In this document: positions 34,268-42,024 of the stretch, one piece after another
Layout: the number at the start of each line of letters is the position of its first letter
Numbering within the stretch: position 1 is the stretch's first letter
Assembly: GCA_017536105.1 (NCBI GenBank)
Contig: JAFXRZ010000006.1
Span: forward strand, 124,001-188,000
Reading direction: 5' to 3'
DNA: 64,000 bases
Source of the DNA: Ruminococcus sp.
GTDB lineage: Bacteria; Bacillota_A; Clostridia; Oscillospirales; Ruminococcaceae
Notes under the pieces: model-generated
What the model saw: only the letters and a program-made list of their open reading frames with translations
What the model was told of the DNA's origin: nothing
Database searches by the model: none
Made by a program: the position numbers and the translations under genes

Positions 34268-35638
34268 ATGATACATAAGTTCAAGCTTTCGGGATATAAC
34301 ATCCTGCTGGATGTCAACAGCGGCGGAGTTCATATCATCGACGATATGACCTACGATGTTCTCGATTATGCAGAGCCTCCGTTTTCGGATGAAAAGCTGT
34401 CGATGCTTCTTGACAAACTCTCTGATAAATATCCGAAGGAGGAGCTTGTCGAGTGCTATAACGAGATAGTTGAGCTTTACAACGACAAGATACTTTTCAG
34501 CGAGGATGATTACGAGAAGTACGCAAACACAGCCATTTCTTCTCCTATCAAATCAATGTGCCTGCATATTGCTCACGACTGCAACTTAAGATGCGATTAC
34601 TGCTTTGCAGCGACAGGCGATTTCGGCACGGGACGCAAGCTTATGAGCTTTGAGACGGGCAAGAAGGCTATCGACTTCCTGCTTGAACAGTCGAAGGACA
34701 GAAAGAACCTCGAGCTGGATTTCTTCGGCGGCGAGCCTCTTATGAATTTCGATGTCGTTAAGCAGATCGTTGAATACGCAAGGGAAGAAGAAAAGAAATA
34801 CGGCAAGACTATCCGATTCACCATTACCACCAACGGTATGCTTCTTTCCGAGGACAAGATGGAATTCATCAACCGCGAGATGTCCAACGTCGTTCTTTCC
34901 ATCGACGGCCGCCGAGAGGTGAACGACCGTGTCCGCAAGCGTGTTGACGGCAGAGGCAGCTACGATGCCATAGTCGAGAACTACAAGAAATTCGTTCCCA
35001 TGCGCGGCGATAAGGATTATTACGTCCGCGGAACATACACGAAGTACAATCTCGATTTCACAAATGACGTGAAGCATCTTTACGAGCTCGGCTTCGATCA
35101 GATCTCTGTCGAGCCGGTTATGGCTCCGCCTGAGATGCCTTATGCAATAACGGAAGAGGATCTGCCGGCTATCTTTGCAGAGTATGACAAGCTCTCGGAG
35201 TTCATAACCGAGACCCTCGATTCCGGGAAGTTCATCAATTTCTTCCACTTTATGCTCGATCTCGACCAGGGACCTTGCGCTATAAAGAGGCTCAAGGGCT
35301 GCGGCTGCGGCAACGAATACGTTGCGATCTCTCCAGAGGGAGACATCTATCCCTGTCACCAGTTCGTGGGCATCGAGGATTATAAAATGGGCAATCTTTA
35401 CGACGGCACTTTCAACAACGATTTGAAGAAGGTCTTTGCCGGAGCCCATATCTATTCCAAACCCGAGTGCAAGAAATGCTGGGCTAAGTTCTATTGCAGC
35501 GGCGGCTGCAACGCAAACAATTATCTCTATTGCGGAGACATCCACAATTCCCACAAGCTCTCCTGTGATATACAGAGAAAGCGTTTTGAAGTCGCGATAA
35601 TGATGAAAGCGGTCAAAATGCTCGATTCGGCAGAATAA
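34268..35638 (+). CDS. scfB: SCIFF peptide radical SAM maturase
   Basis: A 456-residue radical SAM/SPASM protein. An N-terminal precursor-binding (RRE-like) domain (about 1-85) precedes the radical SAM core with the CxxxCxxC motif DCNLRCDYC (Cys105, 109, 112) and the LDFFGGEPLMNF glycine motif. The C-terminal SPASM part carries further Cys residues for two more iron-sulphur clusters (KGCGCGNEY, YPCHQF, KPECKKCW, YCSGGCNANNY). It forms the thioether crosslinks in the SCIFF peptide encoded 110 bp upstream. It is followed directly by a strong terminator, so no export gene is in this operon. Confidence 0.95.
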   Translation: MIHKFKLSGYNILLDVNSGGVHIIDDMTYDVLDYAEPPFSDEKLSMLLDKLSDKYPKEELVECYNEIVELYNDKILFSEDDYEKYANTAISSPIKSMCLHIAHDCNLRCDYCFAATGDFGTGRKLMSFETGKKAIDFLLEQSKDRKNLELDFFGGEPLMNFDVVKQIVEYAREEEKKYGKTIRFTITTNGMLLSEDKMEFINREMSNVVLSIDGRREVNDRVRKRVDGRGSYDAIVENYKKFVPMRGDKDYYVRGTYTKYNLDFTNDVKHLYELGFDQISVEPVMAPPEMPYAITEEDLPAIFAEYDKLSEFITETLDSGKFINFFHFMLDLDQGPCAIKRLKGCGCGNEYVAISPEGDIYPCHQFVGIEDYKMGNLYDGTFNNDLKKVFAGAHIYSKPECKKCWAKFYCSGGCNANNYLYCGDIHNSHKLSCDIQRKRFEVAIMMKAVKMLDSAE

Positions 35639-35639
35639 A

Positions 35640-35678
35640 AAAACAGCGCAGATCTTTTTCTGAGATCTGCGCTTAACT
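35640..35678. terminator. Bidirectional terminator after scfB
   Basis: GCGCAGATCT (35646-35655) and AGATCTGCGC (35663-35672) form a perfect 10-pair stem, with T-rich sequence on one side and A-rich on the other. It separates scfB from the converging carboxypeptidase-like gene. Confidence 0.9.
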
Positions 35679-35679
35679 T

Positions 35680-37128
35680 TTATTCTTGGGGTCCTGGCGG
35701 TTCTTTTATCTTCTTAGTTTTCTTGTTCACCCTCAGGTATTTGAGCTGCAGGAAAACAAAGAATCCGACGCTGTAGATAGTTACGACCATTATCATCAGG
35801 AATATAGCCCATTTGAATTCCGTCGAGCGGAAGAATGCGCTTGCTATTTTCAGCTCGGAGGAGGATTTCGATCTTGTTACTCCCGATGTGGCGATAAGGT
35901 CGATAGTGGCGATAACGTTGCCCTCATAGATCAGCTCCATTTTTCCAAGGACATCGTCCTTCTCGATAGGTGCGATTATGTTTTCATACACAGTTACCTT
36001 TTTCTCGACCTTGTCCTCCGACAGATCGTAGGGCCACATTATGCTGTAGGAGCTTTTCGGCTTCAGGTTCACATAGTCGGCTTCGATGCCGAACTCTACC
36101 TTAGCGTCCGTTATCTCGCTGTTTGTGTTTACAAAATCCTTCAGCACAAGGGAATTGAATGCCCAGTCATAAAGATGTATATGGTCGAGCATATTGTAAT
36201 AGACATAGTCAAAAGCATAAATGGAATTTGGGTTCTGTATGCCCTTGTTCACGTCGGCAGGAGTTTTTTCGATAGGAGCGTTCAGAGAGACGATAACATA
36301 GCTGTTTCCGTCATAGCTCGCATAAGAGGCAAGGTTCCTTCCGCTGGATTCCTGGGTCGAGCTCTTCATTCCTCTGACATCGGAATAATAATACTCCGAT
36401 GTGGTGTTTATGAGATAGTTGTTGTTGTAGATAGTTGTGCCTATCTCATGGACATCCGTTGCTTCAAGCTGATATATCTCCATTGAAGCTATATCATTAT
36501 AGATCGTGTAGTTGTTGATTATATATCTGCAAAGCTTTGAGAAGTCTTTTGCAGTCGTGTAGTTCTGCACCGAGTAGTTGCCGTGAGCAGATGAGAATTT
36601 TGTGTTCTCCATACCGAGCTCTGTGGCTTTTTCATTCATCATAGAGGTAAAGTCGAAGAGGCTGCCTGCAAGATTCATAGCAACTATATTTGCAGCCTCG
36701 CAGGAGGAGCAGAGTATCATGGAAGCCAGAAGATCGTAATAGCTCACGCTTTCGTAGGGCCTTATATCAGCTGTGGGAGCTCCTGTTTCGTAAAGCTCGT
36801 CGTAAGCGTCGTTCTCGCCGATGACGTAATTGTTTTTCAGCTTCTTTTCGTTGCCCTGGAATTTATCCAGCACCAGCGCACAGGTCATCATCTGGTTGAG
36901 ATAACCGGGAGAGAGCTTCTGGTCGCTGTTTATATCTACGAGGGGTTCGCCGGTCGAAGCGTTTACCATATATATCGATTGTGAGTAAAAGCTTATCGGA
37001 ACAGGCTCGCCGTCTGCATCTTTTCCGTTGGTAGGCGTGAATGTAAGCGCTGAGGCCTGCACTCCGCCAAAAAGGCTGAACATCAGGATGACCGCAGTTA
37101 TAACGCTCAGCATTTTTGTTTTTCGCAT
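35680..37128 (-). CDS. D-alanyl-D-alanine carboxypeptidase-like protein lacking catalytic motifs
   Basis: A 482-residue exported protein with a signal peptide (cleavage likely after VQASA, about residue 27), an S11/PBP5-like domain (about 45-300), a beta-rich C-terminal domain, and a membrane helix near 443-465. The fold pattern is clear (ASTGEPLVDINSDQKLSP, ELGMENTKFSSAHGN), but every active-site motif is changed: SxxK is Tyr76...Gln79 in SPGYLNQM, SxN is Ser141-Ser-Cys143, and KTG is Lys255-Ser-Ser. It should therefore not act as a DD-carboxypeptidase. It may bind wall peptides or regulate an active enzyme. It is the first minus-strand gene after the SCIFF locus and follows the nuclease-like gene by 16 bp. 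Confidence 0.85.
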   Translation of the reverse strand: MRKTKMLSVITAVILMFSLFGGVQASALTFTPTNGKDADGEPVPISFYSQSIYMVNASTGEPLVDINSDQKLSPGYLNQMMTCALVLDKFQGNEKKLKNNYVIGENDAYDELYETGAPTADIRPYESVSYYDLLASMILCSSCEAANIVAMNLAGSLFDFTSMMNEKATELGMENTKFSSAHGNYSVQNYTTAKDFSKLCRYIINNYTIYNDIASMEIYQLEATDVHEIGTTIYNNNYLINTTSEYYYSDVRGMKSSTQESSGRNLASYASYDGNSYVIVSLNAPIEKTPADVNKGIQNPNSIYAFDYVYYNMLDHIHLYDWAFNSLVLKDFVNTNSEITDAKVEFGIEADYVNLKPKSSYSIMWPYDLSEDKVEKKVTVYENIIAPIEKDDVLGKMELIYEGNVIATIDLIATSGVTRSKSSSELKIASAFFRSTEFKWAIFLMIMVVTIYSVGFFVFLQLKYLRVNKKTKKIKEPPGPQE

Positions 37129-37144
37129 TTATGATCGTGACCTT

Positions 37145-37879
37145 TCAGTTTTTAATTCTGTATATTATAGTGTTTCGTTTTCCTTTTCCCGTCTTTTCAA
37201 CCAAGCCCAGATATGCAAGAAGATTGAGAGCCGTCTGTGCTATGCTTCGGGGAATAGCTGCTGATTTTGCAAGGTCGGCAGAGGTGAACTCTTCATTTAG
37301 CCCTTCGGGAAGGAACATCCTGTAATCCTCGGGCTTTTCGAGCCATATCTCTTCAAGAAGATCAGCAGGGAAGCAGTCGAGCTTTGAAGCGCCCTTGTTT
37401 CTCCTTGAAACTTCAGGAGTGCGTATATCCTCTGTTTCGAGCATACAAATACAAACGTCGAGTCTCGGGTTGTCGAGAGTGTATTTTATCCTGTAAAGCT
37501 CGGGGATTATATCGTAGATACAGCCTTTTTTCGGAGACTTGCGCCTTGAGAGAGTCTCGCCGGTCAGGGGATCTATACGTGTGATATGTCTCACCTTTGA
37601 GATAGGATAAACTACTGTTACTCTGCTGTATTCAAGGAACTGTTCCAGTTTGTTCAGAAGCCTTGAAAACTGCCTTGTCTGTATCTCGATGATACCGTTT
37701 TCGGAGACTATATCGGCAACAAAACCGCCGACGGGTATCTCGTGCCTGGAAGCGTCGGGCTCAAAGTATCTTTTAAGTACAGCGTGTACAGATTTCTCGC
37801 TGAGTGTGCCGATGCTGCTGCGTGAACGTTCCTCGTCTGCAACAGCCTTGCAGGCTTCTTCAAATCGTTGCTTGTCCAT
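37145..37879 (-). CDS. Unknown protein with nuclease-like and winged-helix-like regions
   Basis: A 244-residue soluble protein that I do not recognise from a named family. The N-terminal part has a pattern like PD-(D/E)xK folds: a helix with Glu (RYFEPD), VGGFVADIV with Asp and then GIIEIQTRQF in the place of the E-x-K strand (Gln instead of Lys). The C-terminal 60 residues (FTSADLAKSAAIPRSIAQTAL, in part) look like a winged helix-turn-helix. It has no signal or membrane segment. The start at 37879 is set by GGAGG 5 bases before and by the promoter immediately upstream. The fold assignment is inference from short motifs. The carboxypeptidase-like gene lies 16 bp downstream on the same strand. 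Confidence 0.6.
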   Translation of the reverse strand: MDKQRFEEACKAVADEERSRSSIGTLSEKSVHAVLKRYFEPDASRHEIPVGGFVADIVSENGIIEIQTRQFSRLLNKLEQFLEYSRVTVVYPISKVRHITRIDPLTGETLSRRKSPKKGCIYDIIPELYRIKYTLDNPRLDVCICMLETEDIRTPEVSRRNKGASKLDCFPADLLEEIWLEKPEDYRMFLPEGLNEEFTSADLAKSAAIPRSIAQTALNLLAYLGLVEKTGKGKRNTIIYRIKN

Positions 37880-37902
37880 TACGCCTCCGTGCCGCATTTA
37901 CA

Positions 37903-37931
37903 ATTATACCACAAGTGACTTTGTTAGTCAA
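37903..37931 (-). promoter_or_regulatory. Sigma-A promoter of the nuclease-like gene
   Basis: TTGACT (37926-37931), 17 bases, TATAAT (37903-37908), minus strand. The transcript would include the carboxypeptidase-like gene, which has no clear promoter of its own. Confidence 0.8.
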
Positions 37932-38013
37932 TACAGACATAAGCCGCCCATGACACGATACATAAATAATTATACTGCTTTTTGAGATGATTGTCAAATC
38001 AATTTTCGCAAAA

Positions 38014-38056
38014 AACAACGGCATTGCCGCCGGTATTTCCGGGCAGCAGTGCCGTT
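38014..38056 (-). terminator. Intrinsic terminator of the 84-residue gene
   Basis: On the minus strand AACGGCA and TGCCGTT pair around a GC-rich interior that can pair further (CCGG region), followed by GTTTTTTGC. Confidence 0.75.
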
Positions 38057-38064
38057 ATACTCAA

Positions 38065-38319
38065 TTACTTTTTCTTGTAAAGCCTGTCAAAGCGTTTGAG
38101 GCGTTCTTCTTCCTCTTTCTTTTCGCGTCTGTTTGCACGTCTTATAGCGTGCATTTCAAAGGTGTTCAGCATCCTGTCATAGATCATCAGTCTTGCACGG
38201 ATATGGCTTTTCTGGAGGCTGTCGCGGTATTTCATCACTTCGCTGAGTTCGTCGAGCTTCTTTTCTTCAAACACTTCGCCGTTTTTAACAAGATAGACCG
38301 TAAATCTCTCGTTGCTCAT
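38065..38319 (-). CDS. Small hypothetical basic/acidic protein
   Basis: An 84-residue protein that I do not recognise. The N-terminal half (RFTVYLVKNGEVFEEKKLDEL) looks like two beta strands and a helix, and the C-terminal third is a charged helix rich in Arg, Lys and Glu (RRANRREKKEEEERLKRF). It has no membrane segment. It has a GGAGAG ribosome site (from AAAGGAGAGCGGT) before the ATG, lies 50 bp after the PrsA-like gene on the same strand, and ends at a terminator, so it is probably the last gene of that transcript. A real gene is supported by the ribosome site, position and terminator. Confidence 0.75.
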   Translation of the reverse strand: MSNERFTVYLVKNGEVFEEKKLDELSEVMKYRDSLQKSHIRARLMIYDRMLNTFEMHAIRRANRREKKEEEERLKRFDRLYKKK

Positions 38320-38369
38320 ACCGCTCTCCTTTCCGGTAAACTATTTCAAGCTGCTGTTCTTATCCGCGA

Positions 38370-39602
38370 TCAGGTCAGGCTGTCAACTGTGAGCTTTTTA
38401 ACGTAATCGCTCTCAACGATTTCCATATCGTTAGCTTTTTCCTTCATCAGGGCGTTGATCCTGGGCTTATCGTATTCGCTGATAAGTGTAGCGATGTTTT
38501 CTTTAACGTAATCCATATCAATGGGAAGTCTCTTGATTATGAACCAGCCGAAGGACTCGGATTCTACGAGATCGCTTATCTCATTTTCCTTGAGCTCGAG
38601 GCTCGTTGTCTTGAATTCCTCAACATAAGTCGAATTCTTGTTTACAAAATAGCCTTCTGTGCTGACTTCCATTCCTGCATCCCAGCCGTATTCGGTGATG
38701 AGCTTGTCGAAGTCCTTTCCGTCCTTTGCTTTCTTAAGAACGTCGTCGGCGACTTTCTTTGCTTCTTCCTTTGCCTTTTCCTTCTCCTCGTCGGAAAGCT
38801 CTGCATAAGCATTTTTCTTTGCCGTGTTCTTTTCAGAGAGGGTCATGCTTTCGTAGTTGGCCTTGTCATCCTCGTTTGTGATCTCTACCTGGCAGTAGTA
38901 GGGGATAAGAATGTGTCTTACACGGGAGTATTCGTCTTTGTTTTCAACGACTTTTAAGAAGTCTTCCTCGCTGGTAACGAGCTTGCCGTTCTCGCCGAAG
39001 AGCTCGGTATCCACCTTATCGTAGAGCTTTGCATTGTAAAGCATCGTCATATAAACATCTTTGGTAAGATAATTCTGAGCGATAGCTTTCTCAAAAGCTT
39101 CCTCGGACTCATAGGTGGCGATGATCTCCTTCAGGCCGTCTTCCATTTCGGCTTTTTCTTCATCGGTGACTTCGATGCCGTATTCTGTTGCAAAGGCGTG
39201 AGAAACATAGTCGTTCCTGAACTGGCTGATGATAGCTGCCTTAAAGGTGTCGAAGAGCTCGGTATCCTCGGCAAGGTTTTCCAATGTGATGCCGTAGTAG
39301 TCGTTGAAGAGCCTGAGAACATAGTAGTAATAGTATCTGTAAACTTCAAAATCGATATCTACGCCGTCAATGGTGAGCATCGTGATGTCCGTAGTATCTA
39401 TCTTCTCTCCGTCGATAGTCAGCGATGCTTCGGCTACCTCAGCTTCTGCTGCCGAAGAATCTTCTGTATCGGTCGCCGATTCAACGACCGTTGCCTCCGA
39501 AGAAGCAGTGGATGCTGTTGATGAATCGCTGCTGCTGCACGAGGTCATTGCAGATGCGGCAAAAATAACAGAGAACAGTACAGCGGTGATTTTCTTTATC
39601 AT
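38370..39602 (-). CDS. PrsA-like foldase lipoprotein (peptidylprolyl isomerase)
   Basis: A 410-residue lipoprotein starting MIKKITAVLF with lipobox SAMTSC (Cys22). A Ser/Thr/Glu/Ala-rich linker (to about 60) is followed by a SurA/PrsA-type helical chaperone region and a parvulin domain (about 255-365: RVRHILIPYY, AKEEAKKVADDVLKKAKDGKDF in part, GWFIIKRL). Such proteins help exported proteins to fold at the outer face of the membrane. AGAGGAAAT precedes ATG 39602; the longer open frame has no ribosome site. It lies between metK and the 84-residue gene. Confidence 0.88.
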   Translation of the reverse strand: MIKKITAVLFSVIFAASAMTSCSSSDSSTASTASSEATVVESATDTEDSSAAEAEVAEASLTIDGEKIDTTDITMLTIDGVDIDFEVYRYYYYYVLRLFNDYYGITLENLAEDTELFDTFKAAIISQFRNDYVSHAFATEYGIEVTDEEKAEMEDGLKEIIATYESEEAFEKAIAQNYLTKDVYMTMLYNAKLYDKVDTELFGENGKLVTSEEDFLKVVENKDEYSRVRHILIPYYCQVEITNEDDKANYESMTLSEKNTAKKNAYAELSDEEKEKAKEEAKKVADDVLKKAKDGKDFDKLITEYGWDAGMEVSTEGYFVNKNSTYVEEFKTTSLELKENEISDLVESESFGWFIIKRLPIDMDYVKENIATLISEYDKPRINALMKEKANDMEIVESDYVKKLTVDSLT

Positions 39603-39707
39603 TTTAATTTCCTCTTTCTTTGCGATATGATAACGGATATTGCCATAGAACATTATAAGGCTTCATTGTGAGTGTTGTGTGATAGTTTTTGAAATTTTTT
39701 TGTTATA

Positions 39708-40880
39708 TCAGTCCAGAGCTGCAAGCAATTCAGCAGTCTTGTTTGTCTTTTCCCACGCAACATCAAGGTCTTCGCGTCCGATATGACCGTAGGCTGCAAG
39801 CTGCTTGTACTGGGGCTTGCGGAGATCGAGAGCTTTGATTATTGCGGAAGGACGAAGGTCAAAGACTTTCTCGACAGCTGCCGAGAGCTTGTCGTCGCTT
39901 GTTTTTCCTGTGCCGAAGGTGTCAACAAGAATTGAAACTGGATGAGCAACACCGATAGCATAAGCAAGCTCGACCTCGCACTTATCCGCAAGGCCTGCTG
40001 CAACGACGTTCTTGGCTATCCATCTTGCTGCATAGCTTGCGGAACGATCGACCTTTGTGGGGTCCTTGCCGGAGAAAGCACCGCCGCCGTGTCTTGCATA
40101 TCCGCCGTAGGTGTCAACGATTATCTTTCTGCCTGTCAGTCCGCTGTCGCCCTGAGGTCCTCCCACAACAAAGCGTCCTGTGGGGTTGATGAAATACTTT
40201 GTGTTCTCGTCGAGAAGCTCGGCAGGGATAACTGCCTTGGCAACATTTTCGATAAGGTCTTTTCTTATCTGCTTGAGAGACACCTTTTCGTCGTGCTGAG
40301 AGGAAATAACGATAGTGTCTATCCTTACGGGCTTACCGTCGTCGTATTCAACAGTTACCTGAGTCTTGCCGTCGGGACGGAGATAGGGGAGCGTACCGTT
40401 CTTTCTTACTTCCGTCAGCTTTTTCGAGAGCTTGTGAGCAAGAGAGATAGGCATGGGCATGAGCTCGGGAGTTTCGTTGCAGGCAAAGCCGAACATTATA
40501 CCCTGATCTCCGGCGCCTGTATCGAAAGCGTTTTCCTCTCTGCCTTCAAGGGCGTTGTCAACACCCATTGCAATATCGGGAGACTGCTTGTCGATAGAAG
40601 TCATAACAGCACAGGTGTGACCGTCAAAGCCGTATTTTGCGCGGTCGTAGCCGATACCGATAACAGTATCCCTGACGATCTGCGGGATATCAACGTTAGC
40701 CTTTGTGCTTATCTCGCCGATGCACATTACAAGGCCTGTTGTGGTGACTGTCTCGCAGGCAACTCTCGACATGGGATCCTGCTCGAGCATAGCGTCAAGA
40801 ACAGCATCAGAGATCTGATCGCATATTTTATCGGGATGTCCTTCGGTCACCGATTCTGATGTAAAAAGCATTTTTGACAT
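39708..40880 (-). CDS. metK: S-adenosylmethionine synthetase
   Basis: A 390-residue MetK with the conserved [21 protein letters not shown] start (quoted in part), [12 protein letters not shown], and [16 protein letters not shown] for ATP and methionine binding. It makes S-adenosylmethionine from methionine and ATP. CAGGAGG precedes the ATG. Expression is controlled by the SAM-I riboswitch and terminator just upstream: high SAM stops transcription. The product also supplies the SAM-dependent enzymes found in this window, including the SCIFF maturase. Length is normal. Confidence 0.97.
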   Translation of the reverse strand: MSKMLFTSESVTEGHPDKICDQISDAVLDAMLEQDPMSRVACETVTTTGLVMCIGEISTKANVDIPQIVRDTVIGIGYDRAKYGFDGHTCAVMTSIDKQSPDIAMGVDNALEGREENAFDTGAGDQGIMFGFACNETPELMPMPISLAHKLSKKLTEVRKNGTLPYLRPDGKTQVTVEYDDGKPVRIDTIVISSQHDEKVSLKQIRKDLIENVAKAVIPAELLDENTKYFINPTGRFVVGGPQGDSGLTGRKIIVDTYGGYARHGGGAFSGKDPTKVDRSASYAARWIAKNVVAAGLADKCEVELAYAIGVAHPVSILVDTFGTGKTSDDKLSAAVEKVFDLRPSAIIKALDLRKPQYKQLAAYGHIGREDLDVAWEKTNKTAELLAALD

Positions 40881-40949
40881 TTTTTATCCTCCTGTTTCAT
40901 TTCATACTTTCCTTATAAAAGCCTACTGAATGACTGCCGCTTTTTTGCA

Positions 40950-40980
40950 AAACAAAAAGGCGTTCCATTCCGAAACGCCG
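40950..40980 (-). terminator. Riboswitch-controlled terminator of metK
   Basis: On the minus strand GGCGTT (40974-40979) and AACGCC (40959-40964) form the stem, followed by TTTTTG. It lies between the SAM-I aptamer and metK. Confidence 0.88.
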
Positions 40981-40995
40981 AAAATCACAAAATTT

Positions 40996-41093
40996 TCCTC
41001 ATCTCTCGGAATAATACCGCAGGAATTGGCACCTTGATCTTCATCAGGTTGCCGGGCTTCACAGGACCTGTTCCTCAGCCGCTCTTGATAAGG
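40996..41093 (-). promoter_or_regulatory. SAM-I (S-box) riboswitch aptamer
   Basis: Read on the minus strand, the sequence opens with CTTATCAAGAG, has GCTGAGG, then GTGAAGCCCGGCAACC, GGTGCCAATTCC and closes with GAGAGATGAGG. These are the conserved S-box elements: P1, the kink-turn, the P3 region and the SAM-contacting joins. It binds SAM and controls the terminator downstream, ahead of metK. Confidence 0.96.
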
Positions 41094-41112
41094 TATTTAA
41101 TTTAACATAAGT

Positions 41113-41141
41113 ATTATACTATATATAGAGAGATATGTCAA
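41113..41141 (-). promoter_or_regulatory. Perfect consensus promoter of the metK transcript
   Basis: TTGACA (41136-41141), 17 bases, TATAAT (41113-41118), minus strand. The transcript should begin near 41106, about 14 bases before the aptamer P1. Confidence 0.9.
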
Positions 41142-41191
41142 TAGATGTCATAATTTTTTAATAGTGTTCTTTTTTGAGGCTTTTGGTGAAG

Positions 41192-41220
41192 TTGACATAT
41201 ATGCGGGTTTATGATATAAT
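41192..41220 (+). promoter_or_regulatory. Perfect consensus promoter of the orphan gene
   Basis: TTGACA (41192-41197), 17 bases, TATAAT (41215-41220), plus strand. Its -35 is about 50 bp from the -35 of the divergent metK promoter. The leader is about 70 bases. Confidence 0.88.
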
Positions 41221-41299
41221 CCTATAAAAGGCAGCACTGATCTATTTTAGCCTTTTATATATTTTTATTGCCAATTAGTCGAGATTTTTTAGGGGGCTG

Positions 41300-41971
41300 A
41301 TGATCTTGGGATTTCATTTTATTCAATTTATCATTACTCCTGATGAACTTGGATCATTTCTTGATCCGTACAGTATTTTTCTTGGAAACACAAGAGTGCC
41401 GCTTGATTATGTCTGTACTTCTAACGAAGAATTTGTTGCAGTGTATTCAAAACTATATGGGAAACTGTGTTCGGGTGAAATGATAGACCCTAAAGAAGAT
41501 TATCATTTACTGCCCCAGTACAATTTGACAACAGATATCACATCATTAAAATGGAAACAATTTCAGAATAATAATACATGGTATAAGTCTTTTGACGGAT
41601 CAATAAGAGGATATGCTCCTTGTTTTTCTCCTTTTGCATTTTCAGCATACGAGGATAAGGGGAAAATAATTCTAAACACCAAAAGCTCTTATCATGTTAC
41701 ATACTGTGCTGAAATAATGGGTTATCAATTATATTATCCAAAGTTCGGTCCCGTCGAAAAAGATTTTTATAACATGAGAAGTGAGAAGGAATGGCTATCA
41801 TACAGCGACTATAAAGGCTTTAAAGATAATGTATTAAAAAACACTGTTGCTTTAGAATTTCGGTTGAATTCTTTAGTTAAGAAAACAGGGATAAGAATAA
41901 GCAAAAAAGCAATTCGCGATCTCCCGGATTTTTACTGCATTAAAAGCAGAGGAATAGATATACTGATTTAG
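41300..41971 (+). CDS. Hypothetical protein, AT-rich orphan gene
   Basis: A 223-residue soluble protein rich in aromatic residues and Lys that I cannot assign to a family. It has no signal peptide, membrane segment or clear motif; a few aromatic stretches stand out (YYPKFGPVEKDFYNM, KSFDGSIRGYAPCFSPF). The gene is visibly richer in A and T than its neighbours and uses codons such as TTA, ATA and AAT often, which suggests separate acquisition. AGGGGG precedes ATG 41300 at short spacing; a TTG at 41306 is better spaced and may be the true start. It is driven by a perfect promoter. An immunity-type or other single-gene accessory role is possible, but nothing shows it. Confidence 0.7.
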   Translation: MILGFHFIQFIITPDELGSFLDPYSIFLGNTRVPLDYVCTSNEEFVAVYSKLYGKLCSGEMIDPKEDYHLLPQYNLTTDITSLKWKQFQNNNTWYKSFDGSIRGYAPCFSPFAFSAYEDKGKIILNTKSSYHVTYCAEIMGYQLYYPKFGPVEKDFYNMRSEKEWLSYSDYKGFKDNVLKNTVALEFRLNSLVKKTGIRISKKAIRDLPDFYCIKSRGIDILI

Positions 41972-42024
41972 AATACATGAAGTTCATTTTTGATCTGAGA
42001 TTTTTGAAATAAAGGAATAATGCT

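Noticed and set aside
35680..37128. Carboxypeptidase-like gene as a pseudogene
   Set aside because: The frame is intact for 482 codons with signal peptide and anchor; the loss of catalytic residues is specific.
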